64,000 nucleotides of DNA from Dysgonomonas sp. HDW5A (lineage in GTDB: Bacteria; Bacteroidota; Bacteroidia; Bacteroidales; Dysgonomonadaceae). The DNA lies in NCBI RefSeq assembly GCF_011299555.1, contig NZ_CP049857.1, positions 3,596,001 to 3,660,000 on the forward strand, read 5' to 3'. Both the position numbers and the translations under genes were made by a program. The notes below the pieces were generated by a model, which was not told where the DNA came from, did not search any database, and was given only the letters and a program-made list of their open reading frames with translations. Positions 37,847 through 47,160 of the stretch are shown piece by piece; positions within the stretch are counted from its first letter, which is position 1; each line of letters begins with the position of its first letter.

Positions 37847-39205
37847 ATGAAAAATATATATACATTGATATTCGCTGCTTTAAGCGTAATATTATTAGCC
37901 ACATCGTGTTCTCCCGATGAACCCCAGCTAGGAGGCACTATATCGAAAGATCAGTTGAAGTTTAGCATTACGCAAAACCCCGATGATCCGAATATGGTTA
38001 TTCTGGAGAGTTTAACCCCTAATGCTACTCCTTATTGGACAACGCCTTTAGGACGTTCGACCCGTGTAAAAGATACTGTAAGAATTGCTTTTCCGGGTAC
38101 TTATACATTTACTTACGGAGTCCTTTCGGAGGGAGGAACTACTGATGCCGATCCGTTTGTTCTGACTCTTACTACTTCTAACCTGAGTTATGTGGACGAT
38201 CCTCTATGGACTAATCTGACAGGTGGTGTGGGTAACGAAAAAGTATGGCGATTAGATTATGGAGCTTACGGACTTAATAGCGGACCTCTAACTTACTGTG
38301 CTCCATTAACCACATGGACGCAGTGGCAAGCAGGAACAGCCGAAATAGGGTGGGCTCCTTCGTGGAATGATAACCAATGGATTATTGAAGAAGCCGATAA
38401 AAACAGCCGTATGACATTTAGCCTGAAGGGGGGAGCTTATATGAAAACCCATAAAGTTACAGAAGGTGTTGATGAGTCGGGCACATTTTTTCTGGATGTA
38501 AACAATCATACGCTGACTACTACGGATGCGACTATTCTCCGTTCGAAAAACTTCATAGCCAATGCAACAAACTGGAACAAAGATTTGGTTGTGCTTTCTT
38601 TGACCGAAAACCAATTGATGGTTGGTGTTCGCAGGACTAATTCGGAAGGTGATTATTTGTATGTCTGGAATTTTGTATCGGATACATATGCCGAAAATTA
38701 TGTTCCTGAAGAAACCGAAGACCCGAATTTTAATTTTGGTGATCAAACCGAAATATTGGCAGTCAACACATCTAAAACATGGGTGCTGGATACCCAAGTA
38801 CCTTTCAATTGGGCTGATTTGAATGGTAAGCTCCTGAACGATTGGAATAGCAGGGCAGATATTATTGCTGCCGGTTGGACAGGTTATGATGATTCTTCGG
38901 TTGCAAATATTGATGGTTGTTCTATCACTTTTACGAAGGATGGCAAAGTAACTGTAAGGCAAGATAATGGAACCGAAACTCATGGAACTTATACAAATAC
39001 TCAATCCACCAATACAATTACATTTAAAGATGTAACACCAACCTTCGTTATTGCAGGTTGGATAAGTGTTGCTACAACAGAAGAAAACCAATGGAAAATA
39101 GTAAAGGTTGAATCGGATGTTGCAGGTAGTGTTACAGGTATTTGGTTCGGTAAGAGAGATCCTGCGAAAGCTGAATATATGGTATTCCATTTTCTAAGTA
39201 AGTGA
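37847..39205 (+). CDS. Putative surface glycan-binding lipoprotein (SGBP-B position)
   Basis: The 452-residue protein has a lipoprotein leader with Cys 21 (ILLATSCSPDEP). It is otherwise rich in beta-type sequence, aromatic residues and Thr/Asp, with a PKD-like N-terminal part (about 30-115, TPYWTTPLGRSTR, PGTYTFTYGV) and two similar later regions beginning KVWRLDYGAYG and KTWVLDTQVPFNW. I do not recognise a named catalytic family. In xyloglucan loci the gene after susD codes for a second surface binding protein, so this role is likely by position. It starts 39 bp after susD and is followed by a strong hairpin before the GH5 gene. Confidence 0.65.
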   Translation: MKNIYTLIFAALSVILLATSCSPDEPQLGGTISKDQLKFSITQNPDDPNMVILESLTPNATPYWTTPLGRSTRVKDTVRIAFPGTYTFTYGVLSEGGTTDADPFVLTLTTSNLSYVDDPLWTNLTGGVGNEKVWRLDYGAYGLNSGPLTYCAPLTTWTQWQAGTAEIGWAPSWNDNQWIIEEADKNSRMTFSLKGGAYMKTHKVTEGVDESGTFFLDVNNHTLTTTDATILRSKNFIANATNWNKDLVVLSLTENQLMVGVRRTNSEGDYLYVWNFVSDTYAENYVPEETEDPNFNFGDQTEILAVNTSKTWVLDTQVPFNWADLNGKLLNDWNSRADIIAAGWTGYDDSSVANIDGCSITFTKDGKVTVRQDNGTETHGTYTNTQSTNTITFKDVTPTFVIAGWISVATTEENQWKIVKVESDVAGSVTGIWFGKRDPAKAEYMVFHFLSK

Positions 39206-39238
39206 TATAACCATGAGATAATTACTTCCGAATAATAA

Positions 39239-39296
39239 ATTAAATATGGCTGCCTTATATCAACCAGAGTGACTATCGGAGGCAGCCATATTTAAT
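39239..39296 (+). terminator. Long hairpin inside the polysaccharide operon
   Basis: A perfect 17-bp inverted repeat (ATTAAATATGGCTGCCT with AGGCAGCCATATTTAAT) surrounds a 24-nt loop, between the surface lipoprotein and GH5 genes. There is no strong U-run, only TTTAATAAAT. It may be a partial terminator or an mRNA-stabilising 3' end for the susCD part of the transcript. Confidence 0.6.
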
Positions 39297-39311
39297 AAAT
39301 AACACTTATAT

Positions 39312-40784
39312 ATGAAAATATTCAGATTTTTTATACCCATTATAATGGTATTTTCTTTTTTACAAAGTTGCAGTGGATCAGACGATAATATAACCTCGGA
39401 AGATATAGTCCCTGTTTTGTCGGTTAGTTCTGCCACCGTGGCTTTTGATGCTTTACAGAGTACCAATACTATCGAAATTGCCAGCAATACGATCTGGAAA
39501 ATCAACTATACATCTAATTGGTGCAGACCATCTATACAAACTACCAAAGGCAATGCTAAAGTTATTATAACGGCAGATGCCAATGATACAAACGAAGACC
39601 GCAGTACTACTTTTTCGGTATCTGCAGAGGGGCTTAGCGATGTTATTATTACAATTTCTCAAAAAGCAAAAGGTGCGGTTGTTGTTAAACCCGATTATAT
39701 TGATCCCGATAAAACAGGCATGACCAGTGATGCTTTGACATTAGCCGGTAAGATGAAATTAGGCTGGAATCTTGGAAATACAATGGAAGCATGTGATGCT
39801 ACAAGTGCTGGAGAAACAATGTGGGGTAATCCGATGACATCTAAAAAACTGATTGATGCTGTGAAAGCTGCCGGTTTTAATGTCGTTCGTATTCCTTGTG
39901 CATGGAGTGGTTATATTGAGGATGCGGCGACTTATAAAATAAAAGAATCGTGGTTGGCAAGAGTAAAAGAGGTTGTTGATTATTGTGTTGATAATGATAT
40001 GTATGTTATTCTTAATATTCATTGGGATGGCGGATGGTTAGAAAATAATCCTACATACGATAAGCAAGAGGCAGTCAATATAAAGCAAAAAGCTTTATGG
40101 AAACAAATTTCAATTTATTTCCGTGATTATGATGAACATTTATTATTTGCAGGCACAAACGAAGTGCATAAGGATTATAATACTCCATCGACCGAAAATC
40201 TGACTGTTCAGATGTCATACAATCAAATTTTTGTAGATGCAGTACGTGCTACAGGAGGACGCAATACATGGCGAAATCTTATCGTGCAGGCTTATAATAC
40301 AAACATAGACTATGCTGTAAGTTATCTGAAAATGCCTACGGATGGTACAAGTAAACGATTAATGTCGGAAGTTCATTTCTATGATCCATACGATTTTGCA
40401 TTACAGGAAGACGGAGCATATAAAACTCAGTGGGGAAAACCTTTTGTAGGAGGAGATGTATCTGCATGGGGACAAGAAACCTGGGTGGATGAAGCTTTTG
40501 GTAAAATGAAAACAAATTTTGTTGATAAAGGTATTCCGGTAGTTTTAGGAGAGTATGGAGCTATTTTGAGGACATCGTTGTCAACCGATTTACAGGCTAA
40601 ACATATCGAAGCTCGTAATTACTATCTGAACTATGTAACTAAGGCTGCAAAAAATAACGGTTTGATTCCTGTTTATTGGGATAACGGAAATACAGGAGAT
40701 AAAGGCTTTGCTTTATTTAAAAGGAGTACTGCAGTGCAGGTGCATCCGGATGCTTTAAATGCCTTAGTGAGTGCTGTTAAGTAA
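39312..40784 (+). CDS. BACON-GH5 endo-beta-1,4-glucanase, probable endo-xyloglucanase
   Basis: The 490-residue lipoprotein (leader Cys 20, FSFLQSC) has a BACON domain at about 35-118, then a GH5 barrel. GWNLGNTMEA at 151-160 is a mark of subfamily GH5_4. The acid/base is E284 in AGTNEVH and the nucleophile E414 in VVLGEYGAI. BACON plus GH5_4 is the architecture of the key endo-xyloglucanase of Bacteroides ovatus, anchored at the cell surface with BACON as spacer. It would make the first cuts in the polymer. It is 106 bp after the surface-binding gene and 21 bp before the GH2 gene. Confidence 0.92.
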   Translation: MKIFRFFIPIIMVFSFLQSCSGSDDNITSEDIVPVLSVSSATVAFDALQSTNTIEIASNTIWKINYTSNWCRPSIQTTKGNAKVIITADANDTNEDRSTTFSVSAEGLSDVIITISQKAKGAVVVKPDYIDPDKTGMTSDALTLAGKMKLGWNLGNTMEACDATSAGETMWGNPMTSKKLIDAVKAAGFNVVRIPCAWSGYIEDAATYKIKESWLARVKEVVDYCVDNDMYVILNIHWDGGWLENNPTYDKQEAVNIKQKALWKQISIYFRDYDEHLLFAGTNEVHKDYNTPSTENLTVQMSYNQIFVDAVRATGGRNTWRNLIVQAYNTNIDYAVSYLKMPTDGTSKRLMSEVHFYDPYDFALQEDGAYKTQWGKPFVGGDVSAWGQETWVDEAFGKMKTNFVDKGIPVVLGEYGAILRTSLSTDLQAKHIEARNYYLNYVTKAAKNNGLIPVYWDNGNTGDKGFALFKRSTAVQVHPDALNALVSAVK

Positions 40785-40805
40785 TACAATTATAAAGAAT
40801 TAGAT

Positions 40806-43307
40806 ATGAAAGTATTCTGTGGGCTTATTTTGATTTTTACTTTATTGTCTTGTTCAACTCCCGAAAAGATACGGGATAGAGCAGACTTTACCGAGAATTG
40901 GAAATTTTATCTCGGAGATGATGCTTTGGCTAGTCAATCTCAATACGATGATTCTCAATGGAGAGTATTGAACCTTCCGCATGATTGGAGTATCGAATCC
41001 GATTTTTCGTTATCAAATCCCGCTACACCCGGCGGAGGAGCACTTCCCGGTGGAATCGGATGGTATCGTAAGGAATTTACATTAAATAAATCGTCACAGG
41101 GAAAGACCGTTTATATCGATTTTGATGGTATATATTGGAATAGTACAGTTTGGGTCAACGGTCACTTATTAGGAGAGCGTCCCAATGGATATATATCTTT
41201 CAGATATGATCTTACGCCATATTTGAAGTTTGGTGAAAAGAATACGATTGCCGTAAGAGTCGATAATTCTCAGCAACCCAATTCGCGTTGGTATTCAGGT
41301 TCGGGTATATATCGCAATGTTTGGTTGGTAACAGTAGATCCTGTTCATGTCGATTATAACGGTACGTATGTAACTACACCTGTAGCTTCTAAAGATTCGG
41401 CAGAGATAAAGATTGTCACAAATATTCGTAATGTAACTGATACATCTCAGGCAATAGAGCTTTATTCTATTTTAGTGGATGCCGACGGAAGAGAGGTTAT
41501 TCAAGTAAAGGCTCCTGCAAATATTGCGGCTTCGCAGGTCGGAATTACTGAACAAGTTTTGAAACTGCAACAGCCTCATTTATGGTCGGTCGATGATCCA
41601 TATATGTATAAAGTAATTACCCGAATAAGCCAGGATAGTAAAATCATTGATACTTATGAAACACCCATTGGTATACGCTTCTTTTCGTTCGATAAAGATA
41701 AAGGATTCTTTCTTAACGGCGAATCCGTAAAAATAAAGGGTGTATGTAATCATCACGATTTGGGGTGTCTGGGATCAGCCGTAAACACAAGAGCAATAGA
41801 ACGGCAGTTGGAAATTCTGAAAGCAATGGGTTGTAACGGTATACGAACTTCTCATAATCCGCCTGCCCCTGAGTTACTCGATTTGTGTGACAAAATGGGT
41901 TTCATTGTTATGGATGAGGCTTTTGATATGTGGAGAAAAAAGAAATCACCGCATGACTATTCTCAATATTTCCCCGAATGGCACGAGCGTGATTTAACAG
42001 ATCTGATTCTTAGAGACCGTAACCACCCTTCGATATTCATGTGGAGTATTGGAAACGAAATTTTGGAACAATGGTCGCATATAGATGCTGATACTTTGGA
42101 TTTGCAACAGGCAAATATGGTATTGAATTTTGCCAACACGTTGGATAAGAAAACAATTCCATCAAAAGATTTACATGTAAACTCTCTTTTAGCTTTAAAA
42201 TTAGCTGATATTGTAAAAGAGCTCGATCCAACCCGCCCTGTTACATCGGGTAATAATGAGACAGAGCCTAGTAATCATATCTTCCGTTCGGAGGCTATGG
42301 AAATTATCGGATTTAATTATCATGAGAACAATTGGGTAAATTTCCACGAAAAGTTTCCCGATCAAAAGCTTATCATAACCGAGTCAACTTCGGCACTCAT
42401 GTCCCGCGGATATTACATAATGCCCTCGGATAGTATGAATATCTGGCCCGAACGTTGGGATAAACCATTTGACCGACCTGTACATCAATGCTCATCGTAT
42501 GATAACAGCCATGTGCCTTGGGGTACAACTCACGAAGATACTTGGAGAATGGTGAAAAAATACGATCATATTTCGGGAGTATATATCTGGACTGGTTTTG
42601 ATTATCTGGGTGAACCAACCCCATTTTGGTGGCCATCACGCAGTTCGTATTTCGGTATTATCGATTTAGCCGGTTTTCCGAAAGATGTGTATTATATGTA
42701 CCAAAGTGAGTGGACAGACAAAGATGTATTGCACCTCTTCCCTCATTGGAATTGGCAAGAGGGACAACTCGTTGATGTTTGGGCATATTACAATAATGCC
42801 GATGAAGTAGAGCTTTACCTCAATGGGCAATCGTTAGGCAAAAGGACTAAAAAGGATGATGAATTTCATGTATGCTGGCGGGTTCCGTTTAATAAAGGGA
42901 CTTTAAAGGTTGTATCTCGCAAAAACGGAAAAGAAGTTTTATCAAGAGAAATAAAAACAGCAGGTAAACCCGTTTCTATTCGTTTAACAGCTGACAGAAA
43001 TAGAATAGCAGCCGATGGAAAAGATTTATCTTTTATAACCGCTGAAGTTGTCGATGCAAAGGGTACAGTTGTTCCTACAGCCGATAATTTAATGAAGTTT
43101 TCGCTTGAAGGTAATGGTGTTATTGTTGGTACTGATAATGGAGACCCCACAGATTCTTTATCATTAAAAAAGCCCGAAAGAAGGCTCTTTAGTGGCAAAG
43201 CGGTAGCTGTGGTTCAGTCTACTAAAAAGGGAGGAAAGATTGTATTGAAAGCAAGTTCCGATAATCTAGAAAGTAGTTTTATTGAAATTAGTTCCGAAAG
43301 AAAATAA
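40806..43307 (+). CDS. GH2 beta-galactosidase, lipoprotein
   Basis: The 833-residue protein has a lipoprotein leader (Cys 16, FTLLSCSTPEK), a jelly-roll sugar-binding domain (about 30-180, GIGWYRKEFTL), an Ig-like domain, the GH2 barrel with acid/base E418 in WSIGNEILEQW and nucleophile E526 in IITESTSAL, and C-terminal Ig-like domains. GH2 members of this type remove beta-linked galactose. In a fucogalactosylated xyloglucan scheme it would act after the GH95 enzyme takes off fucose. It is the last gene of the plus-strand operon and is followed by a clear terminator. Beta-glucuronidase or other GH2 activity cannot be excluded. Confidence 0.88.
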   Translation: MKVFCGLILIFTLLSCSTPEKIRDRADFTENWKFYLGDDALASQSQYDDSQWRVLNLPHDWSIESDFSLSNPATPGGGALPGGIGWYRKEFTLNKSSQGKTVYIDFDGIYWNSTVWVNGHLLGERPNGYISFRYDLTPYLKFGEKNTIAVRVDNSQQPNSRWYSGSGIYRNVWLVTVDPVHVDYNGTYVTTPVASKDSAEIKIVTNIRNVTDTSQAIELYSILVDADGREVIQVKAPANIAASQVGITEQVLKLQQPHLWSVDDPYMYKVITRISQDSKIIDTYETPIGIRFFSFDKDKGFFLNGESVKIKGVCNHHDLGCLGSAVNTRAIERQLEILKAMGCNGIRTSHNPPAPELLDLCDKMGFIVMDEAFDMWRKKKSPHDYSQYFPEWHERDLTDLILRDRNHPSIFMWSIGNEILEQWSHIDADTLDLQQANMVLNFANTLDKKTIPSKDLHVNSLLALKLADIVKELDPTRPVTSGNNETEPSNHIFRSEAMEIIGFNYHENNWVNFHEKFPDQKLIITESTSALMSRGYYIMPSDSMNIWPERWDKPFDRPVHQCSSYDNSHVPWGTTHEDTWRMVKKYDHISGVYIWTGFDYLGEPTPFWWPSRSSYFGIIDLAGFPKDVYYMYQSEWTDKDVLHLFPHWNWQEGQLVDVWAYYNNADEVELYLNGQSLGKRTKKDDEFHVCWRVPFNKGTLKVVSRKNGKEVLSREIKTAGKPVSIRLTADRNRIAADGKDLSFITAEVVDAKGTVVPTADNLMKFSLEGNGVIVGTDNGDPTDSLSLKKPERRLFSGKAVAVVQSTKKGGKIVLKASSDNLESSFIEISSERK

Positions 43308-43334
43308 TCAAAGAAAAGAGCTTGCTATGAATGA

Positions 43335-43369
43335 AGAGAGGATATCTGTAAGGGATATCCTCTCTTTTT
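43335..43369 (+). terminator. Rho-independent terminator of the polysaccharide operon
   Basis: A perfect 12-bp stem (AGAGAGGATATC with GATATCCTCTCT) has a 7-nt loop and runs into TTTTT. It lies 28 bp after the GH2 stop codon. Confidence 0.85.
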
Positions 43370-43401
43370 ATGAAAAAATGCTTTCGGTTTTATAACTGTA
43401 A

Positions 43402-44739
43402 TTATTGTTTTACCGAACTTCCGAAAAATCCAAAGAAAGATATGTAAAGAAAACAAACTAAAGGAACAATAAAACCAATGCTCATATTTGTTTCTCCTAT
43501 CAGTCCCATTAATGTGGGAGCAATAGCTCCTCCTACTACCGTAAATACTAAGATCGAAGAAGCGGTCTTCGTTTTTTCGCCCAAGTGTTTTAATCCTAAT
43601 GCAAAAATAGACGGGAACATGATCGACATAAACAAATAGCTGGTGATTAAAGCAATGAGACCAAAACGTGTATGACTCGTCATGGTAACAATCATAAGTA
43701 ATGTATTAATAAGAGCAAAACTACCTAACAGTATTTCTGGTTTTATTTTCTGCATGATCATACTACCCGAAAATCTGCCTATTGCAAATAATGTCATACC
43801 TCCAAGACCTAATAAAAGTCCGGCTTGCATCTCATTTAATTGCAAAGCTTGTATTTCGATAGTATAGTTGATAAAGAAACTGCCAATACCTGTTTGAGCT
43901 GCAACGTATAAAAACTGAGCTATAACAGCTAATACGAAGTGACGTTGGCGTATCAACGGTCTGTTCGAAATCCGTTCATTATTGAGGTTTGCAGTTGCAT
44001 CGTCCGAACCTTTTTCAGGTTTAATCTCAGGAAGTTTTACAAATATAAATAGTAGCAAAACCAACAATACAATTGTGCCTAACCCCACATAAGGAGCTAC
44101 TAAAGCTGAATTATCGGTCATACTTTCGTTTACAGATGCTGTAATATTCTGAACCTGTTCTGTAGCTCCCAAAAACACTTTTTTTACAGCCTCAATAAAT
44201 AATTCGAAAATAGATTTTTCGGACTCATTGTTAAAGATGAGTATCGATCCGACAAGAGGTCCTAATATCCAACCGATAGCATTAAAGGTTTGAGCCAGAT
44301 TTATTCGACTTGCTGCCTTCTCGGGCGATCCCAATACAATGGTATAGGGATTGGCTACTGTTTCGAGGCATGTAAGACCGCAAAAGAGGATTAGCAGACC
44401 TATGAGAAAAGCCCAAAAGGTATTAATACCTACTGCGGGTACAAACCAGAATGCTCCTGCTGCAAAGAGAGTGAGTCCAACTATAATGCCGGCTTTATAA
44501 CCAAATTTACGAGCTATAATTCCGGCAGGGATAGCCATTACGAAGTAAGCACCATAGGCGGCTGCTTGTACAGCTCCCGATTGTGCTTTGGTAAGGGACA
44601 AAGAGTCCTGAAAATGTTTATTTAAAACATCTAGTAAGCTGTGTGCAAATCCCCATAAGAAAAACAGGCTGGTGATTAGGATAAATGGAAATAAATAATT
44701 TACTCCATTCTCTCCTGTAAACATCGAGTTCTTTTTCAT
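43402..44739 (-). CDS. fucP: L-fucose:proton symporter, FucP-like MFS permease
   Basis: The 445-residue protein has about 12 membrane helices. It starts with the FucP-type segment LFFLWGFAHSLLDVLNKHFQ and continues with GAVQAAAYGAYFVMAIPAG, both typical of the fucose/glucose/galactose permease branch of the major facilitator family. It imports L-fucose across the inner membrane. It is the last gene of a minus-strand set, 3 bp after the kinase gene. A charged loop (about 235-255) separates the two six-helix halves. Fucose as substrate is well supported by the isomerase, kinase and aldolase genes upstream. Confidence 0.9.
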   Translation of the reverse strand: MKKNSMFTGENGVNYLFPFILITSLFFLWGFAHSLLDVLNKHFQDSLSLTKAQSGAVQAAAYGAYFVMAIPAGIIARKFGYKAGIIVGLTLFAAGAFWFVPAVGINTFWAFLIGLLILFCGLTCLETVANPYTIVLGSPEKAASRINLAQTFNAIGWILGPLVGSILIFNNESEKSIFELFIEAVKKVFLGATEQVQNITASVNESMTDNSALVAPYVGLGTIVLLVLLLFIFVKLPEIKPEKGSDDATANLNNERISNRPLIRQRHFVLAVIAQFLYVAAQTGIGSFFINYTIEIQALQLNEMQAGLLLGLGGMTLFAIGRFSGSMIMQKIKPEILLGSFALINTLLMIVTMTSHTRFGLIALITSYLFMSIMFPSIFALGLKHLGEKTKTASSILVFTVVGGAIAPTLMGLIGETNMSIGFIVPLVCFLYISFFGFFGSSVKQ

Positions 44740-44742
44740 ATT

Positions 44743-46209
44743 TTATACAAATAAGTGTTTTACATTTTCCGCAACATCTAACCATCTTTGGTTATCTTTG
44801 GGATAGTACGATTTAAGGATAAAGCTATTCTTGATAATTTCATGCCCTTCGTGCCAGTTTTCTACAGTTTTATCAGCAATAGCTTGCTGCATAATGTTAC
44901 CAATAGCAGTTGACTCAGTCATTCCCGTTGAAACTACAACATTCAAAGCATCTGATGTATATTGGTTCAGCAGATCATTTTGACTACCTCCTCCCACAAC
45001 ATATAATTGTTCGATATTCCTGCCCGAGCATTCTTTAAGCTTTTTCACTACAAAATGATACTTCAATGCCAATGATTCTATAACACACCTCACAAATTCT
45101 CCTTTATTTGAGGGAACTGTCTGATTATTATCAGCACAGTAAGTTTCTATTGCTCTGCTCATAGATGATGGATTCGTAAATATCGCATCGTCAGGATTTA
45201 CGATACTTTGCAGTGCTTTTGCCTGAATAGCTTCCGATAGTAAATATTCATATGAGTATTTCTTTTCGTCTTTTTTCTCCCATTCGGCAATTAACTGCTG
45301 TAAAAGCCAAAGACCAGTGATATTCCTCATAAAGAGGATTTTGCCGTTTACTCCACCTTCGTTGGTAAAATCGTTGTACATAGCTTCGGCGGTGAGAACA
45401 GGTTCATCTGTAAGCAAGCCTAACAAAGACCATGTACCCGAACTAAGAAACGCCCAATTATCGCCGTCTGCCGGAATAGCTCCTATTGCACTGGCTGTAT
45501 CATGAGAACCAACAGAAAATATTTTTGCATTTATGGCTCCTGTTTCTTCTGCTATCGCTTTTGATAGATTACCAATAATTTCTCCCGGTTGAATAATCTT
45601 TTCCATGACAGAATATGGCAACTCCAGTTGACGAAATGTATATTCGTCCCATTGACGTGTTTTTGCATTTAATAATTGAGAAGTAGAAGCTATTGTATAT
45701 TCATTCGCTGCCACTCCTGTCAGGAAATAATTTATAAGATCGGGGGTGAAAAGTAATTTATCGGCAGAGCATAACGATGGATCGCTTTTAGAATAAAGGC
45801 TGTATAATTGAAAAAGAGTATTTATTTCCATCTGCTGAATACCCGTACTTTCGTATAGATATTCTTTTGAGATATTTTGCATAACCTCTTTTGCCATACC
45901 CGAGGTACGGCTGTCACGGTAGGTAACAGGATTGGAAATAAGATGCCCTGATTTATCTATAAGACCAAAATCGACTCCCCATGTATCAACGGCTATACCT
46001 TTGAGGTTATATCCTTTTTTTACGGCAAGAAATATACCTTGTTTTATATTTTCAAATAAAGACAAGAAATTCCAGTACAGAGTATCTCCCAACCGTACAG
46101 GCTTATTCTCGAATCGATGGACTTCATCCAAGCAAATTCGGCCGTCAACAATAGTACCAACGATGGCACGTCCACTGCCTGCACCTAAATCTAAAGCCAG
46201 ATATGCCAT
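44743..46209 (-). CDS. fucK: FGGY sugar kinase, probable L-fuculokinase
   Basis: The 488-residue ATP-dependent kinase has the FGGY features DLGAGSGRAIVG at 6-17, AVDTWGVDFGLID near 71-83, and a late VVGGGSQNDLLNQ. By sequence it resembles the rhamnulokinase (RhaB) branch, and automatic annotation may call it so. Between fuculose aldolase and fucose permease genes it most likely phosphorylates L-fuculose to L-fuculose 1-phosphate. Bacteroides fuc operons also use a RhaB-like kinase. It is 7 bp after fucA. Confidence 0.85.
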   Translation of the reverse strand: MAYLALDLGAGSGRAIVGTIVDGRICLDEVHRFENKPVRLGDTLYWNFLSLFENIKQGIFLAVKKGYNLKGIAVDTWGVDFGLIDKSGHLISNPVTYRDSRTSGMAKEVMQNISKEYLYESTGIQQMEINTLFQLYSLYSKSDPSLCSADKLLFTPDLINYFLTGVAANEYTIASTSQLLNAKTRQWDEYTFRQLELPYSVMEKIIQPGEIIGNLSKAIAEETGAINAKIFSVGSHDTASAIGAIPADGDNWAFLSSGTWSLLGLLTDEPVLTAEAMYNDFTNEGGVNGKILFMRNITGLWLLQQLIAEWEKKDEKKYSYEYLLSEAIQAKALQSIVNPDDAIFTNPSSMSRAIETYCADNNQTVPSNKGEFVRCVIESLALKYHFVVKKLKECSGRNIEQLYVVGGGSQNDLLNQYTSDALNVVVSTGMTESTAIGNIMQQAIADKTVENWHEGHEIIKNSFILKSYYPKDNQRWLDVAENVKHLFV

Positions 46210-46216
46210 AAGTGCT

Positions 46217-46861
46217 TTATTTAGATGTCTTTCCTAAGATATATTTATCAAGATCGTCTATTTCTTGTTCCGTAAGAGTTAAATAGTTACCGGCACCTGC
46301 ATTAACAATTATCTGACAAGCCAATTCTATAAATACTGCTTTTTGGAAAGCGTCATCAAAATCTTTACCGCAAACAACTTGTCCGTGCTTGCTAAGTATG
46401 GCTGTGTCGTGATTCGCGAGTGCTTCCGTTACAGCTTTTGCCAATTCGGGAGATCCCGGTCTGTGATAATCTACAATAGAAATTTCGCGACCGCAATAAC
46501 ATGGTACTTCGGCAATAACATTAAAGTTGGCCGGTTTATCTTTCATACATGAAACTACTGTAGCATATTGTGACTGAAAGTGTAGAACAACATTAACATC
46601 CTTTCGGTTGCGTAACACTCCTAAATGGAATGAACTTTCCATAGATGGTTTAACTCCTTGTATAGGCATTCCGTCGGAAATACGGCATGCTGCAATTTTG
46701 TTTTCGGTCAAACGAGGCAACCAGGAGCCTGTTCCTGAAACCAATGCTATATCGTCTTCTACTCTCCAGGATATATTTCCACTGCTGCAAAGTTGTAAGC
46801 GTTCTTTTCCTACTCGTTGAGCTTGTGCAACAAATTCCGCAAAATGTTTATCTGTAATCAT
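46217..46861 (-). CDS. fucA: L-fuculose-1-phosphate aldolase (class II aldolase/adducin family)
   Basis: The enzyme splits fuculose 1-phosphate into dihydroxyacetone phosphate and L-lactaldehyde. The chosen start, ATG 46861 (MITDKHFAEF), gives 214 residues, close to the 215 of E. coli FucA; the frame is open to 46924 but the extra 21 residues do not fit. Visible are the phosphate loop SSGNIS near 26-31, E75 in KPSMESSFH, and the metal site residues H94 in VLHFQSQ and a late His in LSKHGQVV. The second metal His of the usual HxH pair is Gln 96 here. The rest of the family signature is intact. It is separated from fucI by 297 bp holding a strong stem-loop. Confidence 0.85.
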   Translation of the reverse strand: MITDKHFAEFVAQAQRVGKERLQLCSSGNISWRVEDDIALVSGTGSWLPRLTENKIAACRISDGMPIQGVKPSMESSFHLGVLRNRKDVNVVLHFQSQYATVVSCMKDKPANFNVIAEVPCYCGREISIVDYHRPGSPELAKAVTEALANHDTAILSKHGQVVCGKDFDDAFQKAVFIELACQIIVNAGAGNYLTLTEQEIDDLDKYILGKTSK

Positions 46862-47049
46862 GGTATATTTTAATGTATTTATGTTCGGGTAACAGCTGTA
46901 GTTCGGGTTTGCAATAGGGGGCACTGTATAATAAGAAGTAATTTAACGTATGTTGAATTACACCTTATACAACTATCTATTGTTCCTTTTATATAACTCC
47001 TTATATTCTTTGTGAATAGATGAAATCTCCCAGCTGTCGATCCGTACGG

Positions 47050-47084
47050 CTAAAACGAATAAACGTAATGTTTATTCGTTTTAG
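47050..47084. promoter_or_regulatory. Perfect 15-bp inverted repeat between fucI and fucA
   Basis: CTAAAACGAATAAAC and GTTTATTCGTTTTAG flank the 5-nt centre GTAAT. The structure lies 189 bp before the fucA ATG and 75 bp after the fucI stop. It could be an operator, or an RNA hairpin that limits read-through from fucI; there is no U-run. The 46862-47158 gap holds nothing else but the dispersed palindrome at 47146. Confidence 0.6.
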
Positions 47085-47145
47085 TGTATGGTTACTATTG
47101 TTTTAAGTATAATTTAACAGTAATGTTTATATTCAGTGTCAAAAA

Positions 47146-47160
47146 AAGGTTTCAGACCTT
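47146..47160. repeat. Dispersed palindrome, copy 3 (AAGGTTTCAGACCTT)
   Basis: This copy has one arm mismatch relative to the consensus when read on the opposite strand. It abuts and overlaps the last bases of fucI. Confidence 0.5.

Noticed and set aside
38306-39190. Long 294-codon open frame opposite the surface lipoprotein gene
   Set aside because: It is fully antisense to a gene with a clear lipoprotein leader and PUL position; its Cys/Ile/Arg-rich composition looks like a shadow frame and shows no family motif.
44743-46209. Rhamnulokinase assignment and hence a rhamnose catabolic operon
   Set aside because: The kinase is RhaB-like in sequence, but its neighbours are fucose isomerase, fuculose-phosphate aldolase and a fucose permease, and no rhaA or rhaT is present.
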